Assembly: GCA_030040815.1 (NCBI GenBank)
Contig: JASHSZ010000038.1
Coordinates: 1 to 12,692 of the forward strand
Direction of reading: 5' to 3'
Source of the DNA: Streptosporangiaceae bacterium
Lineage (GTDB): Bacteria; Actinomycetota; Actinomycetes; Streptosporangiales; Streptosporangiaceae
DNA: 12,692 bases
Shown here: positions 5,553 through 12,692 of the stretch, piece after piece
How the letters are laid out: each line of letters starts with the position of its first letter
How positions within the stretch are numbered: the stretch's first letter is position 1
Notes under the pieces: model-generated
Databases searched by the model: none
What the model was told of the DNA's origin: nothing
The model's input: only the letters and a program-made list of their open reading frames with translations
Position numbers and translations under genes: made by a program

Positions 5553-7178
5553 GTGGCCACCGTTGTGCGCGAGATTGAGCGGAAATACGAGCCGGGTGCA
5601 GCTGGGGCGGCCGTCCTGGATGCGGTGAAAACCATGCCGGGGACGGCGGCGGTTGCTGCTGTTTCCGAGCTCGGTGAGCGGCTCCTCGACGCCGTCTACT
5701 ACGACACCGCCGATTTGCGGCTGATCGGTGCTGGTATCACGCTGCGGCGGCGGAGCGGCGGCGAGGATGCTGGCTGGCACCTGAAGCTTCCCGCGGCCGC
5801 GGACACCAGGGATGAGATTCGTCTGCCGCTGGCGGAGCACGCCGACAAGACTCCCCTCGGCGCGGCCTCCGGGTCGGCTGGCATGCCAGCGGTGGCGTCC
5901 CCTCCTGCCGGGGGCGGCAGCGCGGTACCGAAGGAGCTCACGGCTTTGGTCCGGGCCTACACCCGAGATGAGCCGCTGGCGCCGGTGGCGCGCATTCAGA
6001 CCAGCCGCCGCGGGCTGCGCCTGCTCGACCGGGCCGGCCGGATACTGGCCGACATCACCGCGGACCACGTGCTGGCCGGGCCTGCCGATGGATCCGCCGC
6101 AGCCACCTGCTGGGATGAGATCGAGGCCGAACTTGTTACCGGCGGCCCCGCGGTGCTGAATGCGATCGACACGCGGCTGCGCGAGGCCGGCGCCCGGTCG
6201 GCAATGACAGCGACGAAACTGCAGCGTGCGCTGGGCGGTCGGCTGCAAGCAGCCGCTGCCGCTCGGCCGCCGCTGACAGCCCAGTCGACCGCCGGCGAGG
6301 TAGTACTGGCCTACGTGCGCGACCACGTGGCCGCGATCTCCCGTTATGACCCGCTGGTACGCCGGGGCGAGCCAGACGCGGTGCACCAGATGCGGATCGC
6401 CACCCGCCGGGCGCGCAGCGCGCTGCAGGCATTCGGCCGCATCATCGAGCGGCAGGCGACCCAGCCGCTACGTGCGGACCTCAAGTGGCTTGCGGCAGCA
6501 CTAGGGCAGGCCCGCGACGCCGAGGTGCTGCAGGACCGGGTCACCAGCAGGCTCGCCGCAATCCCCCCCACCCTGGTTGTGGGGCCAGTGGAAACCGAGA
6601 TCACCGCGCACTTCACCGCCGAACTCGCCCGGGCAAGCAACGCCGTGCTGCATGTTCTCGACGGTCAGCGCTATGTCCGGCTGCTCGATGACCTCGATAC
6701 GCTCCTCGTCCACCCGCCGCTGACATCGCTGGCCCAGCACGGTGCAGCTAAGGCGCTGGCCAAGCCGGTCCGGCAGACGCAACGGCGACTGCAGCGCGCC
6801 CTTGCCGCAGTGCCCGGCGCCGAGGACCGCGACGCAGCGATACACGAAGCCCGCAAAGCGGCCAAACGCGCACGCTACGCCGCAGAAGCAGCACTGCCCG
6901 CCCTCGGTGACAAGGCCCGGCGCAAGGCCATTCAGGCCAAGGAACTGCAGCAGCTGCTTGGCGACCACCACGACAGCGTCGTCGCACGGACAGTACTGCT
7001 CAGTCTCGCGACAAAGGCGCGGGCGGACGGGCAGGACACCTTCACCTACGGCCTGCTGTACCAGAGCCAGGCCTGCCAGGCCGCCGCGATCGAGCAAGGC
7101 CTACCGCGCATTGCCGCGCCCCGCAATCGCCACCACTGCCCGGTCAGGCGGCATCAAGAGTCACCAGAGCTAGGCTGA
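5553..7178 (+). CDS. CYTH-CHAD domain protein, polyphosphate-related
   Basis: CYTH (triphosphate tunnel) domains bind or hydrolyse triphosphates and polyphosphate with a divalent metal; CHAD domains bind polyphosphate through conserved basic residues. The protein has 541 residues and no signal or membrane segment, so it is cytoplasmic. CYTH covers about 1-225: the EIERK metal motif (Glu7, Glu9, Lys11), YYDTADL, LRRR (64-67), WHLKL (75-79) and EIEAE (189-193) are all present, so the tunnel looks intact. CHAD covers about 250-505, with two helical halves marked by HQMRIATRRAR (from His278) and IHEARKAAKRARY (from His431). The GTG start follows GGAGGGA (5537-5543) by 9 bases. The polyphosphate kinase gene begins 10 bp after its stop, so the two are very likely co-transcribed. 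It may be a triphosphatase or polyphosphatase, or a granule-bound protein; sequence alone does not decide. Confidence 0.9.
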   Translation: MATVVREIERKYEPGAAGAAVLDAVKTMPGTAAVAAVSELGERLLDAVYYDTADLRLIGAGITLRRRSGGEDAGWHLKLPAAADTRDEIRLPLAEHADKTPLGAASGSAGMPAVASPPAGGGSAVPKELTALVRAYTRDEPLAPVARIQTSRRGLRLLDRAGRILADITADHVLAGPADGSAAATCWDEIEAELVTGGPAVLNAIDTRLREAGARSAMTATKLQRALGGRLQAAAAARPPLTAQSTAGEVVLAYVRDHVAAISRYDPLVRRGEPDAVHQMRIATRRARSALQAFGRIIERQATQPLRADLKWLAAALGQARDAEVLQDRVTSRLAAIPPTLVVGPVETEITAHFTAELARASNAVLHVLDGQRYVRLLDDLDTLLVHPPLTSLAQHGAAKALAKPVRQTQRRLQRALAAVPGAEDRDAAIHEARKAAKRARYAAEAALPALGDKARRKAIQAKELQQLLGDHHDSVVARTVLLSLATKARADGQDTFTYGLLYQSQACQAAAIEQGLPRIAAPRNRHHCPVRRHQESPELG

Positions 7179-7188
7179 GGCGGCGGTT

Positions 7189-9309
7189 GTGTCGAGGTTC
7201 GCAGACATGTCACAGGTCGTACCGGTCACACCAGACTCTCCTGCGGCGCTTATCGACCGGGAGTTGAGCTGGCTGAGCTTCGCCCGCCGTGTGCTGGCCC
7301 TGGCCGAGGACCCGGCGGAGCCTCTCCTGGAGCGAGTCAAATTCGCCGGGATCATGGGCATGATCTACGACGAGTTCGCAATGAAGCGGATCGGCGGGCT
7401 GCTCCGGAAGCTCCGAAGCGATCAGGGCAGCCCAGGACCCCAGGGCCTGACTCCGGCTGATGTGCTCGATGCATGCCGCTCAGAGCTGCGGTCCCAGCAG
7501 AGCCAGGTGGCCAGGCTCGTGCAGGAGCAGCTGCGCCCGGCGCTACGTGACCTGGGGACACCGATCCTGGATGTCGGAGATCTTGACCAGTCGCAGCGCG
7601 AACTTCTCGCTCGGTACTTCGCGGAGTCTGTGGAACCGATCCTTACCCCGCTGGCCGCAGACGCCGCACATCCGTTCCCGTTCATCAGCAATCTGGGCCT
7701 CAACCTCGCTGTGCTGGTCACCGAACCGGGCCGCCGGAGCCGCCGATTCGTGCGGATCAAGGTGCCGGCTAACCGGCCGCGGTGGGTGTCGCTGCCGAAC
7801 CACGCGGGCTGGGTACCGCTTGAGCAAGTTATCTCCGACAACCTGAGCGCGCTGTTCCCGCGGGCAGCGGAGCTCGCCTGCTCGTACTTCCGGGTTACCA
7901 GGGGAGCAAAGGACGATCCGTGGGCTGACCAGGCCGCGGATGCGGACGTGGAACTCTCACCCGGCGCGATCGTGGGGATGGTCGCCGCGGAACTCACCGC
8001 TCGGAAATATGCGGGTGCGGTTCGCCTGGAGGTCAGCGCCGACATGCCCGCCGGCCTCCAGGGCTGGCTCGCCAATCAGCTCGATACCGACCCCGCCGAC
8101 ATCATCGCGACACCCGGGCTGCTGAGCCTCGGAGACCTCATGGCGCTGCCCGTGGACGGCCAGGCCGAGCTGCACGACCCTCCGCACGAGCCGGTGACCC
8201 ATCCACGGCTGCGGAATCTCGACCGCGCCGACCCGTCCGCGGTGTTCGATGAAATCCGCCGCGGGGACATCCTGGTGCACCTGCCGTATCACAGCTTCGA
8301 CTCCTCGATTCTGCTGTTCCTGACGAGTGCCGCTGCGGATCCCGCCGTTCTCGCGATCAAGCTCACGATCTACCGTACTGGCCGCCGCTCCCCTGTCCTC
8401 CAAGCGCTCAAGGAGGCCGCCCGCCGAGGCAAGCAGGTCGCGGCCCTGGTCGAGATCACCGCACGCTTCGACGAGGCGCCCAACATCAGCTGGGGCCAGG
8501 AACTCGAGAAGGCTGGAGTTCATGTCGCGTACGGCGTGGAGCGGGTCAAGACGCATGTGAAGCTGGCGCTAGTGGTGCGTGAGGAGCCGGACGGAATTCG
8601 CAGATACGTCCATATCGGCACGGGCAATTACCATGAGGGGACTGCCCGGCTGTATGAGGACCTCGGGCTGCTCACCGCCGATCCCGAGCTGGCCGCTCAC
8701 GCAGCGGCGGTCTTCAACGAGTTGACCGCTGGCATCCCAGCCCCCACCCCCGGAGCGCTGCTGGTGGCCCCTCATGACCTGCGCGAGCGGTTCACCGCGC
8801 TGATCCAGCGCGAGGCTGAGCACGCCCGTGCGGGACGGCCCTGCGGCATCCGAGCCAAGATGAACCAGCTTCAGGACCCCCAGATGATCCGGGAACTGTA
8901 CGAGGCCAGCCTGGCCGGCGTCCCCATCGTCCTCAACGTCCGCGGCTTGTGCTGCCTGCGGGCAGGGGTCCCTGGGCTCTCACCGACAATCCAGGTCTAC
9001 AGCACCCTCGGCAGATTCCTCGAGCACAGCCGGATCTACCGCTTCGAGAACGGAGGCTGCCCCGATTTCTTCATCGGCTCTGCCGATTTGATGACACGCA
9101 ACCTCTCCCGGCGGATGGAGGTTGTCACCCCTGTGCGCGATCCGGCCATCAAGGGCGAGCTGGAGGCAATCCTGCGAATCTACGAGCAGGACAACTGCTC
9201 GGCGTGGGACATGCAGCCCAGCGGCGAGTACAGCCGTCGGCACCCGGCCGAGGGCGAAGCGCCGCGGGCTGCCCAGCAGGTGTTCATTGAGCGCTCCGCG
9301 TCGCCATGA
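7189..9309 (+). CDS. ppk1: Polyphosphate kinase 1, divergent nucleotide site
   Basis: PPK1 reversibly transfers the ATP gamma-phosphate onto polyphosphate through a phosphohistidine. The 706 residues fit the family (about 690-740). Aligned to E. coli PPK, catalytic His435 corresponds to His456 (VKTHVK), His454 to His475 (HIGTGNYHEGTARLY), His592 to His613 (FLEHSRIYRF), Arg375 to Arg396 and Arg405 to Arg426 (TARFDE), with identical spacing from Arg375 through His592. The N-terminus RELSWLSF is clear. The usual SNNLDEF is GMIYDEF here, so E. coli Asn44-Asn45 become Met58-Ile59; Asn45 contacts the nucleotide in E. coli. GTG 7189 has GAGG 8 bases upstream; ATG 7207 has GAGG 9 bases upstream and is an equally possible start (six residues shorter). 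Its start lies 10 bp after the CYTH-CHAD stop, implying one operon and possible translational coupling. Confidence 0.93.
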   Translation: MSRFADMSQVVPVTPDSPAALIDRELSWLSFARRVLALAEDPAEPLLERVKFAGIMGMIYDEFAMKRIGGLLRKLRSDQGSPGPQGLTPADVLDACRSELRSQQSQVARLVQEQLRPALRDLGTPILDVGDLDQSQRELLARYFAESVEPILTPLAADAAHPFPFISNLGLNLAVLVTEPGRRSRRFVRIKVPANRPRWVSLPNHAGWVPLEQVISDNLSALFPRAAELACSYFRVTRGAKDDPWADQAADADVELSPGAIVGMVAAELTARKYAGAVRLEVSADMPAGLQGWLANQLDTDPADIIATPGLLSLGDLMALPVDGQAELHDPPHEPVTHPRLRNLDRADPSAVFDEIRRGDILVHLPYHSFDSSILLFLTSAAADPAVLAIKLTIYRTGRRSPVLQALKEAARRGKQVAALVEITARFDEAPNISWGQELEKAGVHVAYGVERVKTHVKLALVVREEPDGIRRYVHIGTGNYHEGTARLYEDLGLLTADPELAAHAAAVFNELTAGIPAPTPGALLVAPHDLRERFTALIQREAEHARAGRPCGIRAKMNQLQDPQMIRELYEASLAGVPIVLNVRGLCCLRAGVPGLSPTIQVYSTLGRFLEHSRIYRFENGGCPDFFIGSADLMTRNLSRRMEVVTPVRDPAIKGELEAILRIYEQDNCSAWDMQPSGEYSRRHPAEGEAPRAAQQVFIERSASP

Positions 9310-9313
9310 CTCT

Positions 9314-9350
9314 CAAACCCGGCCGGCTTGCCGAGGATCGCGAGGGTTTG
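9314..9350 (+). terminator. Hairpin after PPK gene, possible terminator
   Basis: CAAACCC (9314-9320) pairs with GGGTTTG (9344-9350) over 7 bp, starting 4 bases after the PPK stop, with a small CGGC/GCCG stem inside the loop. The loop is long and no T-run follows, so strength is uncertain. It sits at the head of the 215-bp gap between two convergent genes, where a terminator is expected. Confidence 0.35.
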
Positions 9351-9412
9351 GCGTAGCCGGGAGACAAACTGATTGCCGTCTGGCGCAGGAAGCGCGCGCT
9401 GCGGCCGTGGAA

Positions 9413-9435
9413 CCGGATCCGGCTAGGGCGTAGCC
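9413..9435. repeat. Palindrome CCGGATCCGG and small hairpin in convergent spacer
   Basis: CCGGATCCGG (9413-9422) is a perfect 10-bp palindrome. It overlaps GGCTA-gggcg-TAGCC (9421-9435), a 5-bp stem with a 5-base loop. The rest of 9310-9524 shows no convincing gene. These elements may be a bidirectional terminator for the PPK and LacI genes, which face each other here. Confidence 0.3.
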
Positions 9436-9524
9436 CGGCCATGAAGTCCAAAGCCAGCCGGCCGGTTGTGACCGAGACGGCAGGCAGACCGAGTTCTCGA
9501 AGCTGTGCGGACGCCCTGCGGGGT

Positions 9525-10634
9525 TCATCCCGACGCCCGGACGATGAGTTTGGCTGCGAGCAGAACCTGGAGCCGGGCGGTCCCCCTCGTGCCCGTGGTG
9601 CGCGTGAGAGACTGCACGCAGTCGACGCACACGGCGGCAGCGGCGGCGAGGGGCTGTGCGACGCTGCTGAGCCCGATCATGGAAGCGGTCGGCGAGTCGT
9701 CGAACCCGATGATGGCGACATCGCGGCCGGGTCGGCCACCACGCGCGGTCACCTCGACCCATGCGCCGACGGCGAGGGTGTCGCTGACGCAGACGATGGC
9801 GGTGGGTGGTTTCGGCGAGTCAAGGAGGCTGGCACAGGCCTGCCGCCCTTGCTCGAGCCCGTCCTCGGTGCGGCGTGACAGGTCACGGCGAGGCAGCCCG
9901 GCCGTGCGGCATGCCTGCTCCCAGCCGGAGAGCCGGTCCTCGCCTGCGCCGGAGCCGCCAGGCCAGCCGATAAACGCGATCCGCCGGTGGCCCTGCTCGA
10001 TCAGGTGCTCGGTAGCCTCCCGGACGCTGCCGGCACCGTCCACGTCCACCCATGGGTGGGCGGCCTGGGTGCCCCACGGGCGACCGAAGGTGACGAACCG
10101 GGTGCCCTTGTTGAGCAGCCATGGGATGCGCTGGTCCCCGCGGTGCGTGGCCGTGAGCACGAGAGCGTCGATGTCGTAGTCGGTGAGAAGGTCGTTGTAT
10201 GCCTTTATCTCGGACGCGTCGTCCGTCCCCGTGACCAGCAGGATGCGGTATCCGCGCCGCTGGGCTTCCGCGGTGAGAGCATGCAGGAAGCCCTCGATCA
10301 GCAGGTTCCTCGTGCCGCCCGCATCGGGGATTCCGACGGCAATGAGATTGGAACGGCGGGTCCGAAGGGCCTGGGCCGTCTTCAGTGGCCGGTAGCCCGC
10401 CTCCGCGATCGCCCTCTCAACCCGCCGCCGCGTCTGCTCGCCAACTCGGTGCGGCGCGTTGATGACGTTGGAGACGGTCTGCCGGGAGACGGCAGCTGCG
10501 CTGGCCACACTGGAGATAGTGGGGCGGCGTCCTTCTTCCAGCGCCCCGTCCAGCCGCTCACCGATCGGCTCTGCTAGCCCGGATGGCCTGGACGAGCCAG
10601 TGTTCTCCAACCTTCTCGCCTCTTCCAGCGACAT
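9525..10634 (-). CDS. LacI-family transcriptional repressor
   Basis: This is a DNA-binding repressor with a periplasmic-binding-protein-like sugar-sensing domain. It has 369 residues from ATG 10634. The helix-turn-helix occupies about 38-62 (TISSVASAAAVSRQTVSNVI), followed by a hinge region near 82-95 (YRPLKTAQALRTRRS). The ligand domain includes EHLIEQGHRRIAFIGWPG, AIVCVSDTLAVGAW and DVAIIGFDDSP. The HTH normally sits at the extreme N-terminus, so about 37 extra residues are unusual. Start choice is uncertain: TTG 10649 is in frame, ATG 10634 has only a weak GAAG, and TTG 10610 has GGAAGAGG 8 bases upstream. It is divergent from the debranching-enzyme gene, which it probably controls along with itself. 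Matching TTGATCG-type sites occur at its own start and before the glycosidase. The sugar it senses is unknown, presumably a maltooligosaccharide or related glucan product. Confidence 0.9.
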   Translation of the reverse strand: MSLEEARRLENTGSSRPSGLAEPIGERLDGALEEGRRPTISSVASAAAVSRQTVSNVINAPHRVGEQTRRRVERAIAEAGYRPLKTAQALRTRRSNLIAVGIPDAGGTRNLLIEGFLHALTAEAQRRGYRILLVTGTDDASEIKAYNDLLTDYDIDALVLTATHRGDQRIPWLLNKGTRFVTFGRPWGTQAAHPWVDVDGAGSVREATEHLIEQGHRRIAFIGWPGGSGAGEDRLSGWEQACRTAGLPRRDLSRRTEDGLEQGRQACASLLDSPKPPTAIVCVSDTLAVGAWVEVTARGGRPGRDVAIIGFDDSPTASMIGLSSVAQPLAAAAAVCVDCVQSLTRTTGTRGTARLQVLLAAKLIVRASG

Positions 10635-10636
10635 AC

Positions 10637-10649
10637 TTCGATCGATCAA
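10637..10649 (-). promoter_or_regulatory. Candidate LacI operator at its own gene start
   Basis: The minus strand reads TTGATCGATCGAA, 11 of 12 matches to the symmetric form TTGATCGATCAA and with the central CG typical of LacI-family operators. It overlaps the possible TTG start and lies 3-15 bases before ATG 10634. This would suit autoregulation by blocking initiation. The site resembles the one at 10823-10834. Confidence 0.45.
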
Positions 10650-10690
10650 TCTTGGCTAAATGAGCGTTTTGTTCTAGATGTGATACAGCT

Positions 10691-10724
10691 GAGGCCGGGA
10701 GCTGACGCTGCAGGTTCCGGCCTC
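10691..10724. repeat. Stem-loop in divergent promoter region
   Basis: GAGGCCGG (10691-10698) and CCGGCCTC (10717-10724) pair perfectly; a G-T and an A-T extend the stem to 10 bp around a 14-base loop. It lies about 57 bp before the LacI ATG and 165 bp before the glycosidase ATG, in the region both promoters would use. It may be a leader structure, an attenuator or another operator. Confidence 0.45.
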
Positions 10725-10794
10725 CCTGTGCTGTTTACCCAGCTCAGCCATAGCGCGATGGGTGTCAAGGATGACTGTGTAGCACTATGCCTCC

Positions 10795-10834
10795 TTGATC
10801 AATAAATCAGAGGCAGTACCCATTGATCGTTCAA
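10795..10834 (+). promoter_or_regulatory. Candidate LacI operator(s) before the debranching gene
   Basis: TTGATCGTTCAA (10823-10834) is an imperfect palindrome around a central CG, 11 of 12 matches to TTGATCGATCAA. The related 8-bp palindrome TTGATCAA lies at 10795-10802, 28 bp upstream. The stretch is AT-rich for this genome, as promoters are. The main site ends 54 bp before the glycosidase ATG, a fit position for repression by the divergent LacI protein. No clear -35/-10 pair could be fixed. Confidence 0.45.
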
Positions 10835-10888
10835 AGCGATAACATGCACGTGTCGATGTTGGTTTGTCAAGCTCTGGCCGGGGGGTTG

Positions 10889-12692
10889 ATGTCTGCGCTC
10901 GATCAGCCCTGGCTGCACGAACTTGTCACCGCGCTGAGCGCGCCGACAGTAGTCCTCAGCGAGTCCAGCGGTCAGATCCGGCCGCTGGGCGCCCAGGGGG
11001 TGCTGCACGCGGACGTCCGGGTGCTCTCCGCGGCGGTTCTCACTGTCGGCGGCGTCGAGCCTAGCCCGGTCAGCGGCGGGATCACGGGGGCGCGAACGGC
11101 CAGGTTTACCGGCGTTGCGCGGGCGCTCGGTGATGACTGGACCGTTGATCCGACGGTACAAGTCGACCGCGAGCGCATCGTGACCGCCGGCGAGGTCAGC
11201 GAGCGTATCCGGCTGATCTCATTCTCGGACTCGCCGGTAGAGACAGTGCTGTCGCTCACGATCGCTGCCGACCTGGCTGGCTTGCCGCAGATCAAGGCCG
11301 CTCGTCCCACCGCGCCGGCCCCGGTGCGTCCGCTCGGGGCCGCTGATGCTGGGACGCTGACCTGGGATAACGAGTCCGCGTGCGTCACCTTCACCGCCGC
11401 CGATGCAAGCGTGTCGCTGTCGGATGGCGGAACCGCGGCCGTGCTGACGTGGCCGGTGCGACTCGAGGGTCGTGACGTGCAGGAGGTCGGCTGGCGCCTC
11501 TCGGTCAGTGACGCGACTGCCGCGGTCGCTCCCGCTGCATCGCCGCCATGGCACGTCTCGGCGATAGCCGACGATACCCGGCTGCCCGCTTTGCTCGCCC
11601 GGTCGCTGGCGGACGCGCAGGCGCTGAAGATGACGACGCCTGGCGCGCCGAGCGACATCTTCCTCGCCGCCGGGGCGCCATGGTTCTTCACCTTGTTCGG
11701 CCGGGACAGCCTGTGGGCGGCGCGCCTGCTGCTGCCCTTCGGCTGGCAGTTGGCGGCAGGCACCCTGCGAACGCTGGCAGGGCTTCAGGGCACGCGGGAC
11801 AACCCCGGCACCGCTGAGGCTCCTGCCAAGATCCCCCATGAGCTGCGCCGTGGCGGCCACGTCAGCTACGAGGCGATCGACGCCACCCCGCTGTGGGTTT
11901 GCCTCCTGCACGACGCCTGGCGCTGGGGCATGCCCGACGACCAGGTCGCTGCCCTGCTCCCGAACCTGCAGGCGGCGCTGGAGTTCCTGCGCTGCCGTGG
12001 CGACTCCGACCGCGACGGCCTGCTGGAGTACGTCGACGCAAGCGGCGGACACGGGCTGTCAAACCACGGCTGGAAGGATTCTCGCGACGCGATCCGGTTT
12101 GCCGACGGCCGCGTCGCGATTCCGCCGATAGCACTGTGTGAGGTTCAGGGGTACGCGCACGAGGCCGCAGTCCACGGTGCCGACCTGCTGGACTACTTCG
12201 GCGTTCCCGGCGGGGAGCGATGGCGCGAGTGGGCGGCGCGGCTCACGGAGACGTTCCGCGAATCGTTCTGGGTCAACGGATACCCGGCCCTTGCCCTCGA
12301 TGGTGCGAAGCGACCCGTGGACTCCGTCACCAGCAACATCGGCCACCTGCTCGGTACCGGGCTGCTGACGCCGGACGAGGAGGCGCTGGTCGCGGACCGA
12401 CTTGGCGAGGACGACATGGACTCGGGCTTCGGGCTGCGCACGATGTCTGCACGAGACGGCGGCTATAACCCGCTGAGCTATCACTGCGGCTCGGTCTGGA
12501 GCCACGACACCGCGATCGTCGTCCGGGGCCTGTTCCGGGCTGGCCATCCGAAAACGGCAGCCTCACTGGCCGATGGGCTGCTTTCGGCGGCTGCCGGATT
12601 TGGCTGGCGACTGCCGGAGTTGTTCTCGGGCGACGGCGGCCAGTGGCCGATGCCGTATCCGGCGGCGTGCAGGCCACAGGCGTGGTCCGCTG
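10889..12692 (+). CDS. Glycogen-debranching-type glycosidase (amylo-alpha-1,6-glucosidase family), 3' end missing
   Basis: This is a probable cytoplasmic enzyme acting on alpha-glucan branches or oligosaccharides. About 601 residues are visible without a stop; relatives run to roughly 700, so the C-terminus lies beyond the window. Residues 1 to about 220 form the beta-rich N-terminal domain of bacterial debranching-like proteins (opening with VVLSESSGQIRPLGAQGVLH). The remainder is an alpha/alpha-barrel glycosidase domain: PWFFTLFGRDSLWA (Asp273), KIPHELRRG (314-322), DATPLW, GWKDSRDA (Lys396, Asp397), SNIGHLL, YHCGSVWSHDTA (Trp537, Asp540) and LPELFSG (Glu577). The ATG follows GGGGGG (10880-10885) by 3 bases, rather close. 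In-frame ATG 10856 and ATG 10844 lack a ribosome site. The gene is divergent from the LacI gene and preceded by candidate operators. Substrate range of this family is poorly defined, so a different alpha-glycosidase activity remains possible. Confidence 0.88.
   Translation, partial: MSALDQPWLHELVTALSAPTVVLSESSGQIRPLGAQGVLHADVRVLSAAVLTVGGVEPSPVSGGITGARTARFTGVARALGDDWTVDPTVQVDRERIVTAGEVSERIRLISFSDSPVETVLSLTIAADLAGLPQIKAARPTAPAPVRPLGAADAGTLTWDNESACVTFTAADASVSLSDGGTAAVLTWPVRLEGRDVQEVGWRLSVSDATAAVAPAASPPWHVSAIADDTRLPALLARSLADAQALKMTTPGAPSDIFLAAGAPWFFTLFGRDSLWAARLLLPFGWQLAAGTLRTLAGLQGTRDNPGTAEAPAKIPHELRRGGHVSYEAIDATPLWVCLLHDAWRWGMPDDQVAALLPNLQAALEFLRCRGDSDRDGLLEYVDASGGHGLSNHGWKDSRDAIRFADGRVAIPPIALCEVQGYAHEAAVHGADLLDYFGVPGGERWREWAARLTETFRESFWVNGYPALALDGAKRPVDSVTSNIGHLLGTGLLTPDEEALVADRLGEDDMDSGFGLRTMSARDGGYNPLSYHCGSVWSHDTAIVVRGLFRAGHPKTAASLADGLLSAAAGFGWRLPELFSGDGGQWPMPYPAACRPQAWSA

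Noticed and set aside
9505..10179. A 224-codon plus-strand open frame, plus a 196-codon one nearby
   Set aside because: Both are antisense to the LacI repressor, whose domains are clear. The products have no recognisable features.
10757..10776. Minus-strand TTGACA as a -35 element for the LacI gene
   Set aside because: The hexamer is perfect (10771-10776 area) but nothing resembling a -10 element follows at 16-18 bp, and it is more than 120 bp from the start codon.

Overview
This is a GC-rich, mostly single-strand-biased chromosomal stretch that looks actinobacterial. Codon third positions are strongly G/C, GTG and TTG starts are common, and the closest recognisable proteins (a Rip3-like M50-CBS protease, a HAD-GH65 fusion, a CYTH-CHAD protein, PPK1) are typical of Actinobacteria. 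No rRNA, tRNA, CRISPR array, transposase or phage gene is visible.

Layout, left to right. (1) 2-103 is the tail of an unidentified + strand gene, followed by a 199-bp gap with operator-like sequences. (2) 303-3524 is one very long gene fusing a beta-phosphoglucomutase-type HAD domain to a GH65 disaccharide phosphorylase. (3) 3525-3727 is an unusually structured spacer with nested hairpins and a dormancy-type box. (4) 3728-4882 is a membrane site-2 protease with C-terminal CBS domains, very like mycobacterial Rip3 (Rv2625c). (5) 4924-5163 (-) is a small unknown coiled-coil-like protein. (6) 5164-5552 is a regulatory spacer with a pair of 11-bp palindromes and two tandem dormancy-type boxes. 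(7) 5553-7178 (CYTH-CHAD) and 7189-9309 (polyphosphate kinase 1) form an operon. (8) 9310-9524 is a convergent spacer. (9) 9525-10634 (-) is a LacI-family repressor. (10) 10635-10888 is a divergent promoter region with two matching operator candidates and a stem-loop. (11) 10889 to the right edge is an incomplete glycogen-debranching-type glycosidase.

How the genes may work together. Two themes run through the window. One is storage-glucan and disaccharide catabolism: the GH65 phosphorylase with its built-in phosphoglucomutase, the debranching enzyme, and the LacI repressor beside the latter. The other is polyphosphate: PPK1 and a CYTH-CHAD protein. A Rip3-type protease is a DosR-regulon member in Mycobacterium tuberculosis. 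The spacers before the protease gene and before the CYTH-PPK operon carry GGG/AGG-N8-CCC inverted repeats resembling DosR/DevR boxes; weaker versions lie before the HAD-GH65 gene and the small gene. My inference is that this is a dormancy or low-oxygen reserve module (carbon plus polyphosphate). No DosR-type regulator is inside the window, so this remains a hypothesis. The most concrete molecular oddity is the PPK1: the conserved Asn pair of the nucleotide-binding N-terminal segment is replaced by Met-Ile, while the catalytic His and Arg residues are kept.
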